Below, in pieces: positions 1 through 13,479 of a stretch of DNA of 64,000 bases (the stretch's first letter is position 1; the number at the start of each line of letters is the position of its first letter). Under the pieces are notes generated by a model, which was not told where the DNA came from, searched no databases, and saw only the letters and a list, made by a program, of their open reading frames with translations. The translations under genes and the position numbers were made by a program. The DNA is from Euonymus europaeus (Eukaryota; Streptophyta; Magnoliopsida; Celastrales; Celastraceae), in contig OY756960.1 in NCBI GenBank assembly GCA_963580455.1, positions 23,247,238-23,311,237 of the forward strand. Direction: 5' to 3'.

Positions 1-1
1 C

Positions 2-3000
2 TTCAACAAATGTTTAGAGAGTCCCCTTGAAGATATGTGGAGGGCTCCATTAATTGAGCATGTTTGTGGTGGATGCTCGTCTGGCACAAATTCAGTTTTG
101 GGTATTGCTGATCTCTCTTCTTCCAGTCAAATAAAGTCATCTTCAGAGAACAATCAGAATGGTAGTCTAAATGTTGCTGGCTCTATGAGCTCCGATAATC
201 ATGAGAAACGTGGCAACGATGCTATCCCTTTGGAGAAGTGTCAAAGCAACGGCTCAGTGAAGGAACAGTACGGTTTGTCATCAAGTCCATTGGTGGATAG
301 AAATAAGTTGGATAGTGGATCTCATTCCCTTCTGAATGGATTCACAGTTGAAATTCCCTCATTTAATCAGTTTGAAAAGCATGTCGAGCAGGAATCCGGT
401 TGTGCTCCACAGTCCAGTGATTTACCGTGGCATATGAATGTTAGTGTTATTCCTAGCCCAAACCCAACTGCACCCAGAAGTAACTGGCATCGACACCGAA
501 GTAGTTCGTCATTTGGGTATCTTGCACACGGATGGTCAGATGGAAAGTCTGACCTTTTCCATGGAAATTTTGGTAATGGGCCGAAGAAACCACGAACTCA
601 GGTTTCATACACACTGCCTCTTGGAAGTTTTGAATATGGATCAAAGAATAAAAGCCTGCCTCAGAAAGGGCTTCCTCACAAACGAATTAGAAAGGCTACT
701 GAAAAGAGGTCATCAGATGGTGTTAGAGGATTGCAAAGGAATCTGGAGTTATCCTGTGATGCAAATGTATTAATCACTCTTGGAGATCGAGGGTGTAGAG
801 AATGTGGGGCACAGGTGGTACTGGAGCTTTTCGATCATAGTGAATGGAAGCTTGCAATAAAAGTTTCAGGGGCTACAAAGTATTCATACAAGGCACATCA
901 ATTTCTGCAGCCTGGTTCCACAAACCGATTCACACATGCTATGATGTGGAAAGGTGGAAAGGATTGGATTCTGGAGTTCCCTGATAGGAGCCAATGGAGT
1001 CGTTTCAAAGAGATGCATGAAGAATGCTATAATAGGAACATTCGTGCTGCTTCAGTTAAAAATATTCCTATACCTGGTGTTTGCTTGATAGAAGAACATG
1101 ACGATAATGGAACAGAAGTCACCTTTTTTCGGAGTTCTAAGTATTATCGGCAGGTTGAAACAGATATTGAGATGGCTTTGAATCGGTCACGTGTCTTATA
1201 TGACATGGATAGTGACGATGAGCATTGGATATTAAAATATCGAAGTTCTTCAGATGCTGAAACCAGTGGCTTGTGGAAGATTTCTGAAGAAATGTTTGAA
1301 AAGATAATGGACATGTTTGAAAAGGCTGCGTATGTGGAGCAGTGTGATCAGTTCACATCTGATGAAGTTGAAGGTCTTATGGCTGGAGTTGGACCCATGG
1401 GAGCAATCAAAAGCATTTATGAGCATTGGCAGCAGAAGAGGCAGAGGAAAGGAATGCCTTTAATCCGCCATCTTCAGGTAACTCCTGAATTTATTTTCTA
1501 ATTTTTCATGATTTTAATTTCTTTTAGTATCTGATCACATCTTTGGTGCCTAAGAATTAATTAGGATTGCTTGGCTTCTTGATCTTCTTTAGTTCACTAA
1601 AGTTTCTTCAATATTCATTCATGTGTCTTAGATAAAAGTTATTTTGGTCCCTTGCGGTACCCTGATATTTAAAGGGTAAATGAGTCTATATCTAAGTGAA
1701 TGAGAGATACGAAGTGGGGCAAATATGTGTCTTAATATAGCTATCTACTGGTATAGTATGTTTTAGTATTTAAATGTTACTTGATGTTAAAGTTATGGAA
1801 TTTATAACTAGCAAAAGTTTTCATTCAAAAAATAATAATAATAACAAATGTTCATAGATATAGATATATGTCGACTATCTTCACTTTTCTCATCTAGTGG
1901 GAAAATTTAATTTTAGTATAAGGTGGCATCTTGCATCAGAATGAAGCAGCAAATGAAAAGGGGTTATGCTGTCAGCCAAAGACTTGTATTGGTTCTGATG
2001 AGTGGAACATAGAGGAGCACTGGAAATGTGCTTAGGCTACATTCCTGTTGTAGTTGAATTTACTTGGCCACGAAGTGTCTTTTTAACTGCAGACGTAACT
2101 ACCATGAATTTAAGCATCAGCTTTGGTGGTCAAATTTCAACAAAGCGGTAATCTTTTCTTTACTGTGGAGTGTGGAAGTGTTTTCAATTGATCAATTTGC
2201 TGGCTTGTTGGAGGCATCTTTTGGATGGAGGAACAGCAGAGATTTCCGTGAAACACTTGATTAGGATCTCAAAACAGTATTATACAACTTGTTTGTACTT
2301 GTTGGAAAAAAAGAACTCATTTGTAGAGATTTTTTTCTTGGATCTACTTTGTTTCATATCAAACACACATCTCGGCATTTTTTAAGTTGTGCAGCAATTG
2401 GGACTGGCAAGTTGTACTTCTGAGTTGAGATTGGTTCCTGGTGCTTGAATTCAGAATGTTCAGAAACAATTTCTTTCTGCTTAAATGTTGTCTGCTACTT
2501 AGCATTCTGTCTGATCTGTGCATGGCTTCAGAGGTTTTCCTTTCCGTCTTGTACGATCTCATGCAACCTCTGTTGTTAACTAAAATTTACCTCATGGGTC
2601 CATAAAATGTAGAGCTGTCTTATTTGTTTTTGCTGTTTTAAAAAATATTAGTTATATTTAGTGCTAATTTTGAAGGTATTTTTTTGTTTATTCATTTATT
2701 TGTCTTAAATATCATGTTAATCCCTATACAATTGCTCAATTGTGCTGGTTTTGTTCAGCCGCCACTATGGGAAAGATATCAAGACCAAGTGAGAGAGTGG
2801 GAGGTGGTGACATCCAAAGGCAATGCAACACTCGCAAATGGATGCACGGACAAAGTTATTGCTGCTGAGAAGCCATCCATGTTTGCTTTCTGCTTGAAGC
2901 CACGGGGCTTGGAAGTCCAAAATAAGGGTTCAAAACAAAGGCCACAGAGGAAAATTTCTCTTGCTGCACAAAGCAATACCATTCTAGAACATGATGGTTT

Positions 3001-3703
3001 GCATCCTTATGGTAGGTCTTTGCCAATCTGTGAAACATACTTTATTTGACTCATTGTGTTGAGTCTGTTGACAGTTCTTTTCTATAATCTATATCTCTTT
3101 GTTTTTTGTGTCTCAGGACGAGGATTAAATAGTTGTTATCCTGGGGATGACAAATTTGTGTACGCTGGCCTCAACTATGAATCTTTGGACGATTCTCCTT
3201 TGCCTCAGACCTCCCCGAGGGTGTTCTCACCGGGGGATCCAAATAGTATGGGGTATTTCTCAATGGGAAGAGATGGGATTGATAAGTTTCACTGCCCAAA
3301 ACTTCAAAAGAGTAAGTCAAGGAAATTCAGAATGTATATGTCTCCTAATGACTCACAGATCGTTACTTCATACAGTCCAAGATTTACGGGCAAGAAAAAT
3401 GGAGTTGATCCTTTGAATTGGAGGTTCTCTCATTGGCCAACGCAACGACATTACCACCCTGACTTGTCTCTGAGGAGGGGACTTCAACAGTTGGATGGTT
3501 CCGAGCTTGATGAATTCAGGCTGCGTGATGCATCTGGTGCAGCTCAGCATGCGCGTAATATGGCTAAACTCAAGAGAGAAAAGGCTCGGAGATTGCATTA
3601 CATAGCAGATATGGCAATTCAGAAGGCTGTTGTTGCTCTTATGACTGCTGAGGCAATCAAAGCTGCTTCTGAAAACTTAAATGGCAGTGGATGGAGTGAC
3701 TAA
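2..3703 (+). CDS. Enhancer-of-polycomb-like protein, 3' part
   Basis: C-terminal 771 residues of a plant Enhancer of Polycomb-like transcription factor (At4g32620/At5g04670 type). In eukaryotes EPL proteins scaffold the NuA4/TIP60 histone acetyltransferase; in this plant branch that role is inferred. Three exons are visible: 2-1477, 2759-3011 and 3117-3703. The junctions are CAG|GTAACT and TATG|GTAGGT, with acceptors TTGTTCAG and TCTCAG, and the phases agree. The frame is open to the window edge with no stop, so the start lies upstream. After a Ser-rich stretch comes the conserved block: FPDRSQWSRFKEMHEECYNR, then IPIPGVCLIEE, YYRQVETDIEMAL, SRVLYDMDSDDEHWI and the region up to PPLWERYQDQVREWE. 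The end is a basic, Ala-rich helix (KLKREKARRLHYIADMAIQK) running to WSD-stop. Family call is firm; the exact orthologue is from memory. Confidence 0.9.
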
Positions 3704-4440
3704 ATGAAATGGGAGATGAAAATAAAACTGATGTTGCCAACACCTTCAGCTTGCCATTCTCTAATCCAGCGATTTACTGGTGGAATTGGCATGTTTTGGG
3801 GAATGAGCCTGTTGTTTTTTTGCCGTTACTGGTCACCTTGTGCCCGTATCCATATTGTTCCAGATGGCTTCCAACAGAACGCTCTAAGTCAGAGGAGGAG
3901 AATAATCTTTTTGCTCCATCACTCGATGTGTCATTGTCATGGCGTTTTTGGCGCGTGACTCCATGATTTCTTTCTACCTACTGGTTATTTTGGTCCTCGT
4001 GGCAGATTTACTCGGGTGTACTAATCTTGCAGGTCAGGGATGCATAGGAATTTTGGCTACCAATCTTTGTAAATAATTCCCACCCTCCCGCCCCCCTTCT
4101 TTTCCTCTCAATTTCCCTTAAATCTCACCATCAAAATAGTGATTAGCCCAAATAATACAACACCTGCTGGTACCAATATTTCCACTATCTGTCACAGTGG
4201 ACATTCGAAGGCAACCTCTAGAAATGTAGTTATGTAGCAGCCAGAGTGTTTTTTTTTTCCGTCTACAAAACAAACATTGTGCAGGAGGTCTTCTTATGCT
4301 CATATTAGATCCCGCATAGGGTTAGATTTACTTTCAATGGGATTGGCTTGCTATAGAAATCTTTTTCTGTTTGGGATTTGGGTATTGGATGTTGGTATTT
4401 TTGTCTTCTTGAGAAAATAATTCAGGTAAAAAAAAGGGTC
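3704..4440 (+). other. 3' UTR and downstream flank of the EPL-like gene
   Basis: No coding sequence is seen after the stop at 3701-3703. The first 350 bases or so have moderate base composition, as expected of a 3' UTR, and then become pyrimidine-rich (4080-4110). No clean AATAAA signal was found, which is common in plants. Confidence 0.5.
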
Positions 4441-4539
4441 TTTTTTTAGCAACAAAAATTCAAGGGAAAAAAGAGAGTAAAACAGCAGACAAGGCCTACA
4501 AAAGCCCCGGCGCATTCGGCCAACTTGTCAGGCTAGTCT

Positions 4540-4930
4540 CGTTCAGAGCAAGTACAATTGGACTCCAATTTTCAGTTGTCAAAATTTTTCAATTGAATTT
4601 CACATTTATTAATTTATTATATAAAAAGTTAAAAGTTACATATTTTTTTACATTATCAAAATATATAATTTTATATAATTTTCTCTTTTTTCATAAACAA
4701 AGCCTTTAAATCTTAAGGGTTCCTTATTCATTTTTTAACAAAATTACGCCAAAATCAGTATTAGGTTTCACATTTTTTACAAAAGTAAGCCACATTTATC
4801 CACGTTATCAAAACACATCTCTCAATATAATCACACCAATAAAAACACATATTTTCATACATTATCGAGTATATCGAGTATATAAGAGATGCTGAATTTT
4901 CAAAGTTTACCAAGATAAGACTAGGTCGAG
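4540..4930 (-). repeat. AT-rich MITE-like repeat, copy A
   Basis: Inverted relative of the copies near 6790 and 29430. It has the same internal wording in reverse complement: runs such as ATAATCACACCAATAAAAAC and CCACGTTATCAAAACACATC. The terminal wording GAGCAAGTACAATTGG resembles the far end of the 29.8 kb copy (GGGCAATCACAATGG, read inward). There is no coding capacity, so it is probably a non-autonomous DNA element. Superfamily and exact ends are unresolved. Confidence 0.45.
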
Positions 4931-6789
4931 AGCATCAGAGATGACAGGTGAGCCTGACCCAATGTTACTGGGTCAAGAAGGCCTCCTTGGATTGAACGGG
5001 CTGAACCCACGAGTACTGGATCAAGCCCCCTGTTTTGACTGGGCTTAATCCATTATTATGAAGTATAAACCCAACTATCAAGGATCCAAATATGAGCGGT
5101 GAGCCTAAAGCGCTGAGGCCTATTTGTATTGAGTATTGACTGGCCTTAAGCCGATACTGGGCTGCTAGCCCAATGAGTGCAACGTGTTTCAAACTTACAA
5201 TGCTATGGCTATGAACTGGAGTTTCTCCAGGTTAATGTCATTTGGCAACCCCCAAAAATTCTACACTATTATGTGTTGGGGAATTCAAGTGATCGAAATC
5301 TTACATCACAGGAGTATGAGAGAGTTAAGTAATTAATATACGTGAATGAGCTTATAACCTGATGGCTGGACTAGAAATGGTTTGATAGCAGGAGGCTTGA
5401 TTATTAATGGGGCCAAAATTTTATCCGAAGCATACCAAAGGTTGATGAGAGTACAAAATAATCAAAAGATATATGAATATAGGATGATGAAGTCGTAAAA
5501 TATAATTTCAAACTCTAAGAAATCAACTCTCTTATAAAGCTCCAACTATACACACACAACTAAATAACGTCTTTCAGATTGATTCCGTCCAGTTTTGACC
5601 TTCTGAAAATAGCTGGAAAAATATATGAAGAGTTAAGATTTGTATTAAAATAAATTGGCTTATTTTGAGGTTTGAATAGTAAGTAGTAAACAATAATTTT
5701 TTTACCAAAAATTGAGAGTGCGTTTGAGTCCTCCTTGAGCTAACATGGAATCCGTTTTTCTTAACTTAGATAGCTTAAGCTTTTGAATTCATATGGATTT
5801 CAAATATGTACATTAGGCAATTGTGTAACTTCACATAGTTACGCCACTGCACGTTGACACTCGCCTATAAAATATTTTCAACAACATCATGCGTGTAAAC
5901 TTTGTCATTCTTCATGATAAAGTTAATGCTAGGCCACTTATAATTAGTTCGATTCATTTGGCACGTATATATATATACGAATGATTGAGGTGTATGATAT
6001 GGTAAATTAAGTGGCAACCTAATAGTCTTTTATATATATATATTTATATCACAATCAAGATTATGCTTAGTCCACTAAACCTTATATTTATTTAACTTAA
6101 AAAGTAGAAGACGGATATAACAGTCATTGGTCATTGATGATCACGTATTAATCCAACATGCCTCTTGGTGTCATATTGATATTATCAAAATGACCCATCA
6201 ATTGAAGCACGACACATGTCCATAATGTATCTGTTTGGAGTCACTACTCAAATTCGGATTCCTCAACTCCTATATAAGGTCATTTTTGTTTACATTGGTT
6301 TACAAAGAGTTTTGGTTCACCAAACTCTTTTGAGTACGAACTTACTTGAGCATCACAGCGTCAATGTTAGAGGTGAGGCATTTAGTTCACGCTTGCTTAC
6401 TGTTTAGATCGATTGATTGTATTCTTTAAACTGACACCTTTTTATCGTCATGACATATTTTGTTCAACCCAAAAAATCTTCTATAGGTTTCAGTTCACTG
6501 TCAATATATCAGACTAATCTCAAAGTTAAAGTTACGTTTAGTGATTTGTTGCTTGGAAATACATATCAGATCATCCTTAAGCTTTTGTTTCACATTTCAA
6601 TACTCGAGCCCAAAGAGACCTTCTTGAAAGAGAAATGACATTTTTTTATAATATATCACATCACTTATACGTATTCCGTGACTTCAACGAACTCAATTAA
6701 AAAATTATTAATTAATTATGGGGCAAATTTTTATAAATAACATCCTAATCCTTACGTTTAGCAGAAAACATCACTAGAAGTTCCACCGA
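4931..6789. other. AT-rich intergenic spacer
   Basis: No exon, RNA gene or element with clear ends was recognised. Short TA microsatellites occur near 5967-5980 and 6032-6047. Open frames here are short and lack splice support or recognisable protein sequence. Confidence 0.5.
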
Positions 6790-7140
6790 CCTCGCGGCCA
6801 GACAAGTTCGGGAGAGCGAGTTAAATTGAGCATGAGAATGTGTGTTTTTGTTGATGTGACTATATTGAGATATGTGTTTTGTTGATGTAACTTTGGAATA
6901 TATATTTCGGTGATGTGTATGCTTACGTGATTTAACTTTTGTAAAAGATATATGACCCAATATTAATTTTGATGTAATTTTGTTAAAAAATGAATGAGTG
7001 AATGAAATAGTAAATATTTAAATAATGATTTCATATCGAGAAATATGTTTTGCTTTGTTGATATAATCGTATTAAATTTTTTATTAATTTAAATATATTA
7101 AAAGATGCGTATTTGTGTGATAAGAGTTTGCTCTAATACA
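6790..7140 (+). repeat. AT-rich MITE-like repeat, copy B
   Basis: Contains a loose internal tandem array of units like GTTGATGTGACTATATTGAG followed by ATATGTGTTTTG, then TGACCCAATATTAATTTTGA. The same order of words appears at 29450-29600 and, reversed, at 4700-4900. The right end near 7115 (GAGTTTGCTCTAATAC) may match the family terminus. Non-coding. Confidence 0.45.
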
Positions 7141-7493
7141 GCTGCGATCCACGATGTGGAAGTCTATCGTTATCTCAATTCTTCAGCGTTGATTTTTCCA
7201 TCGGACAATATCACAATAATACAATACAACTTGTGAACAAGATCAATTAGCGAAGGATCGTACGGTCACTTGTGGATGTTCATACTTCATAGAAATACCG
7301 CGGTTTGGGTAACAGTTCACGTTTAAATCGAGCATTTTGATAATTTTGAAGTTTTGACTCTTGAGGGGTATTCAGATTAATGCAATAAACCGATGGTTCA
7401 CACTTCACAGCTTTGGCTTTCGTGTTCAAAACGCTAGTTTCCAATTTCGATTTGGAAGTCTCTCGAAAAGGAATCGACCGGGTCCATCAAACC

Positions 7494-7500
7494 TATATAA
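7494..7500 (+). promoter_or_regulatory. TATA box of the CHY/RING gene
   Basis: TATATAA in the context CCTATATAAACCCCGCG, followed by a less AT-rich, pyrimidine-bearing stretch. Transcription would start near 7525-7535. It is the only good TATA box seen upstream of the first coding exon at 9623. Confidence 0.55.
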
Positions 7501-7524
7501 ACCCCGCGTTTCGAGTGGAGTTTC

Positions 7525-9622
7525 TCCCACGTTTCACATTCACGTTCTCTCGCACAGACGCATACCTTACTCACCTAGCTCACGGGATCGGATCAGAGTT
7601 CTGTGGACCTAATTGGATCGCACTGTTAAATTTAGATTTGGGTCGGCGCTCATCGTTTCTGCAGATCGAAAGTTCGTTTTTTGATGATGAAATTTAGAAC
7701 TAAACTCTTTAATCTTTTAATTTGGTTAAACTTCTCGCGTGATTTGTTTTTACTTTCCACTGCTGCTTGTAATTATTCTAACAAATGCCTTCAGTGTGAA
7801 TTGGTGTTTATTCGTTGGTTTCTTGTAGATAAGAGCAATTCTTTTTGGTATACTAGATAATCATAATCTATCACGGGAGAGTGGAATACGATGTGAAATC
7901 ATACTTGTCCTTGCGTTGTTTTGGAGGAACCTGGAATTTTGAAAGATTTTTTTAAAATTTTCATTCCTCTGTGACAACGTCCGAGAAATTGAATGGTTTT
8001 GAGTTTCTTCCCCTTTCTGTTTCGCTCCCGGTAGGGATTTAGTTCGTGTTGTTATTGTATTAGGTCACGAGTATTCAAGTCATATTATTGCGAATTTGCG
8101 ATGATTTTTGGTGGCGTTGCAATTGGATTTGCTGTGTGTCTGCACCGTAATTTGGAGTGACAGATGGTTTGCGATTTTCATCACGCTGTGATTGTTGTGT
8201 AACAGATGCGTTGTTGTGCGTATCTGGCTCTAGCGTCTCGACCTTGAATTGTAACATTGATGCTGGTGAAACTGAATCTAGATTTACTCAGGAGAGAAGT
8301 CCCGGAAATAGCAAAAAAAAAAAGGTTTAATTTTCTGATTTTGTAGTTCTTTGTTTTTCCTCGTCTCAATAACAGTTTCTTTGTGATACTATACTTTCCA
8401 TCTTGCGGTATCATTGAGTCCAGTTTGAGGTACCAACTTGCTAACAGCAAGTTGGAGTGTTCTTTACTGTCTTAACCTGATCTTTTCGCTATAAAGTTTT
8501 AGGTTTATACTCGTGTCTCTTATCGTAGGCAACTGGAAGAGTGAAACCAGGTTACGCTGTGTATATCAGAAACAGTATTCTGGTTCATATTTTGTTATAT
8601 GGCGTCCGCATATGCTCGAGTTAGGTCACATTTATTTTTATTCCTTCATATGCCACTCCTGATGAATTTCACTTAAGTTTTATCCCCTAAGCTTCAACTT
8701 GAATCTTGATAACGAAACTCTGATTATTGAATTGTGCCATCTGCACCATTGATCATTCAGGTACTGTCTTACTGGTGTAGATGGTACGATGGGCTACTTT
8801 GTCTGTGTCAATAAATTTATTGATACTTGGTATTCGTCTACACCACTTTGAGCCAATGTTTCTTACCCCTGTCTCTGATTTGAACTTGATAATTTTGGAC
8901 ATCTGTTCTCACTCAGAATTGTTATTTATGGGGTGTAAAACTGACTTGTTCTACCAGTAGTATGCAACCTTGTCATCAATTTAGATTATCAGGGGATTGG
9001 TTGAAACGAATGTAACTATATTCTTCAAAGTGGAGCTGGTCCTGATGATGTAGAACTCTTTAATTATTGGGTTAGTTCAAATTTTTCGGAGACTTCGTGC
9101 AGAGTCGAGGCCGAGGTAGGCTTGTCCTTTGATGGACAATCTGCTTTCACGCTCTTTCAACTATTTTGTTCTCTTTTTTTTAATCTTTTTAGAAGGCATT
9201 TGATTGTGTGACCTGCTTTACCATAGGTTATGAAGTATAGTTGGATTTTGGTTCCGGGACTTCTTGAAGGAATCAAGTGATCATGCCATGCTATAGCTTA
9301 ATGTTCACGGTTGAAAGCTCTGGAGTTCCTGAGTGCTGCGTTGTAGTAGTTTTATATGGGGTTTTTATGTAGAGCTACTTGTTTTGAATTCTTCTCTTGG
9401 AGTAATGCTGATTGGAGCTGTTCAACCTTACTTGGATTGTGTTGTGCTGATTTCAATTGGTCTCCCTCAGTATTGAAGAAAGCGACAGTCTCGTGGATGT
9501 TTTGCGTGGCTTGATCGGATGACTAAACATTCCCTTGAAGTTTTGAGACCTTTGCTTATTATGTTACTATATGCAGGTGCTCTAGGCTAGTAATCAACTT
9601 CTAAATAGTTGATATTGTACTT
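7525..9622 (+). other. Long 5' leader with intron(s) of the CHY/RING gene
   Basis: About 2.1 kb between the likely transcription start and the start codon, with no long coding frame. A strong acceptor (ATATGCAG at 9569-9576) lies 46 bases before the ATG, which implies that most of this stretch is a 5' UTR intron. The donor could not be fixed by eye. Leader introns of this kind often raise expression in plants; that role is inferred here. Confidence 0.5.
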
Positions 9623-12526
9623 ATGGAGGGAGTAGCAGTTATGTTTTCTGAGTCTCAACAAGCTGGAATGGAGACCCTACAACATTTACATTTTGAGGGG
9701 AATGAAACACATGCAGTGGGCTTTTGCTCTCCACGGTCAGATGGCAAGTGCATGCTTGTTGAAATGGATCATATAAAAACCACTGAATTGCTCAATAAAG
9801 GAGTTGCGAAGTATGGGTAAGCTCAGCATATTCGTCTCATGGTTCTAATATTAGTACATTGTTTTGCAAATTTTGCTTATAAAGTATCTTCTGACTGCAG
9901 ATGCTCACACTATCAGCGAAGGTGCCGTATTAGGGCACCCTGTTGCAATGATATTTTTAATTGCCGGCACTGCCATAATGAGGAGAAGGTGTGCTTATTT
10001 GTCTGTCCTCATGCGAATTTGGTAGTATGCGTCTCAGTCAATATATGTCGTTCTATTGAGTTAGCAATATGATCTCATGATATTATGGCCAATGCCCTGC
10101 TTCTTTGTGTATTACTGTGTGTCATCAAGTTTTACAATAGAGCACTTTGCAGTATTGGGTTACTTATTTTTTTCCCTTTTTAAGTCTCTTGAGAAGTTAT
10201 GCTTGTGTTTAGACAAGTAGTTGGAAAGATAAAACCTTTTTTTTTTAATCTGAAACGTAAAAAAGAATTTTATTGAGGGTACGAAGAAAATTCATCCCAA
10301 AAAAGAAATTCCCATCCTTTTGTTGCTCGTGGGCATAAAAGTTAGGTAGCATTTTATTTGGCTATTTTCTAGATATTGACATTTCTGAATTATCTGTTTG
10401 CTGGCAGAACAATATCAATGTTGATTGGAAGCTTAGACATGAGATGCCACGTCGTCAAGTGAGTCAGGTAATGCAAAATGATTTTCTGGACACTATTGTC
10501 ATTTGTCAATTGGGGACTTTTTTTTAAACTAATGCTAATCAAGGAGTTTCTCTCTTTCAAATTTTCAGGTGATATGTTCACTTTGTGGCACCGAACAGGA
10601 GGTGAGCTTAGTTTTTGCAATTTCAGTCCCCCATGAAGTACTTTATTTGTATATTGAAAACTGTGAATGAGAATAGATTAGTTTTTTAATACTGAATACT
10701 ACATGGGATACAATATTCAAAACAATCAGTTACATATCATTGAAGTGCCCTTGATGATTATTTTAACTGAAGATTTGTCCGATTCTATAGATGGCGTTTG
10801 GCCCTTATGTTGTTTTTGTCATTCTTATTGAGTTATTCTTTATAGCTTAATTGACGTTGGTTTTCTGTTATTAATCCCAGGTTCGACAAGTATGTATCAA
10901 CTGTGGTGTGTGTATGGGGAAGTACTACTGTGAGACATGCAAGCTGTTTGATGATGATGTAAGTTGTTATTCCTGTGGTTTTCTCTGTCAGTTTAAATAT
11001 GCGATTGTATTTTGTTGATTTATATTTTACAACATGAAACTGTATATAAATATTTATTGTGTCAATGTTAATCTTTTCTTTGGGATTAGGCCATAATAAG
11101 CAATAGGATTGTCTTTTTTATATAGTTTTCCCATGTAGGATGGTACTTGAACTTGTGATGCTTTCCTATATAATTTTTGTGGGTTGCATATGCTAATTCC
11201 GGCAATTTGTGCTTCTTATTTTGTAGACATCTAAGGAACAGTATCATTGCTCTGGCTGTGGGATTTGCAGGTACAGTGATTTGTTTCATTGCTTAATATA
11301 TTTTCTGTAGTATAATAGAAGAACCACTATCATGGCAAAGCAAACGATAGTTGAGATGAATGGGTCCCTCTCTCCCTTGATATAATTGAGATGTATATAT
11401 ATAATATATTTATGACTAATATGTCATGTGCTTTACCACAGAATTGGAGGGCGCGAAAATTTCTTTCATTGTTACAAATGTGGTAAGCCATGCTTTCATT
11501 TTACATGGGTGGATACAAATATGGATTCACATGTTTACTGTTTCTTCCTATTGACTTGGTTTTGGTCTATGATTAGGCTGTTGCTACTCAATTCTTTTGA
11601 GGAACAGTCACCCTTGTGTAGAAGGGGCAATGCATCATGATTGCCCTGTCTGCTTTGAGGTAAGGAATTACAATTTTTGATTCCATTTTTGGTTCGTTCC
11701 TCTGTAATGAAAGAATCAGCTTTCATGTCTGCATGAAAAATTGAAAATATTTGTGATTGGATTCATCTTTTGCAGTTTTTGTTTGAGTCAACATCTGGTG
11801 TGACTGTTATGCCTTGTGGACACACCATTCACTCCAATTGCTTGAAGGAGATGAAGGAGCATTATCAGTGAGTGGCTTGCAGCCATTCTATTTGCATCCT
11901 CTCTTTTTTTTCCACCCTTTTGGCTTAAATTTTTTGTTTCGATCCTGATTGTTCTTTTGGTTATTGCTACAGATATGCCTGCCCTCTTTGTTCCAAGTCT
12001 GTTTGTGATATGTCCAAGGTATGGGAGAAATTTGACAAGGAAATTGCTGCTACACCAATGCCAGAAGAATATCTAAATAAAATGGTTTGTTTCTCGTACC
12101 TCCCTCTCATGAATTCTTCTTTTCTGTTAAGTATGCACATAAGCATAGAAAAACATATTTGCGTCATAAATAGCTTCATCTTGGATGCCATTGGAAAAAC
12201 AAGAGTAGTTGGGAGGTCGTAGCAGGTGAATGTCTGAGTTTTTGGAACTCCCGGCTGGTCCTGGAACTGATTAGTTGGTTATAGGGAAGGCCATAGGCAT
12301 TTGAAAAAAAGACCGATGCATGAAGTGGTTTTAATTTTACCTGAAGTTACCTGCTGGTGTAACCTTACGCAGTACAATAATTTCCATGGTTCCGACTCTA
12401 ATATTGTTTTCATAGGTTTGGATCCTTTGCAATGACTGTGGCAAGACCTCAGAAGTGCGGTTCCATGTGGTTGCTCAAAAATGCTTGAATTGCAAATCAT
12501 ACAATACTCGCAAAACTAGAGGGTGA
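9623..12526 (+). CDS. CHYR1: CHY/CTCHY/RING zinc-finger E3 ubiquitin ligase
   Basis: A 311-residue protein of the RZPF34/CHYR1-MIEL1 family, RING-type E3 ligases that in Arabidopsis act in abscisic-acid, drought and MYB turnover responses. Eleven exons: 9623-9816, 9901-9988, 10408-10467, 10569-10601, 10881-10958, 11227-11270, 11442-11482, 11577-11659, 11776-11867, 11973-12084 and 12416-12526. All are GT-AG with consistent phase. Domain order: variable N-terminus (1-63); CHY finger ([24 protein letters not shown]); CTCHY finger ([40 protein letters not shown]); RING-H2 about 200-244 ([24 protein letters not shown]); C-terminal zinc ribbon ([19 protein letters not shown]). The GKYYC and [16 protein letters not shown] wording is closer to CHYR1 than to MIEL1. 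All zinc ligands appear intact. Confidence 0.93.
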
Positions 12527-13069
12527 GCAGAGGCAGAGGCTTTGATGAAGTTGACTATGATATTGGTGATTGTTTTCCCATTATCCCATGTGGCCGCATC
12601 TTGGAGTGAAGTGGTTCAGCTTCATGCTGTAAGAGGTGATCAGCTTCATGCGAGAGAGCCAGAAAGCTGCCTTTTGGCCAGCCACAGTAGTTTTAGCTTG
12701 TATTTCTCCTTTTTCTGTTTGTATCTTATTGATGACCGTTATGTGCAATTCATTCATTTATTTGGTCCACGTTGTAATGGTGTCTTTGTAGGCAAGCATG
12801 TTGTGGATAAGCAATTGGAAAATTAGATCTTGAAGTTCTTGGAAAATCAGCTATCGTAACATTGGTCTTTGGTGTTGGAGAAATTGGTCGATTCAATTAC
12901 TTGAAAAACGGTAGATGATTAAAACAATTGGAAAATTAGCTATTGAAATTCTTGGAGAAAAAAATAAATCTTTATTTGATTCTTTATTTTTTAAATTCGG
13001 GACTCTATTTGTCACATGATTGATGTGACTATGGGTGTGCGGCACTGTGGCAGTGCTGATTTTTAGAGT
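12527..13069 (+). other. 3' UTR and flank of the CHY/RING gene
   Basis: Follows the TGA at 12524-12526. Mixed, mildly T-rich sequence with no recognisable coding content, running up to the terminal repeat of the Mutator-like element. Confidence 0.5.
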
Positions 13070-13479
13070 TTTTGCCTTTCTGACATCCATAAATTATTTA
13101 CAACAATAGCTTCTAAATCAAGTTATTTCTTATTCTATCATGCCGAAACTATGTGACTATCGACCTTTATCAATTATTTATAAAGCTGATTTTACCAGCT
13201 GAAATTATTGGCAAATCAGGTACAGAAAGCTCTTACATCAGTGCTGTCAATCAAGCTTTACGTGACAAAGCTTGTCCTTGAAAATTGAAATGACAACTGA
13301 AAAGCTTTTGTCACGGAAAGTGAATTTGTCACCAAAATTTGCTTTATTTTTATGAATTTTTTTAATAAACCAAATTCACTAATTAAACATTGAACAATTA
13401 ATTAATTAAACATTCATTAACTTCTAATTAAATATTTATTAATTTTCAATTAAACAGTCACTAATTTCTATTAGGACAA

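Noticed and set aside
1478..2758. Possible extra exons in the long EPL intron
   Set aside because: The flanking exons join in phase across a conserved stretch (RHLQ-PPLWERYQ), so no exon is needed there.
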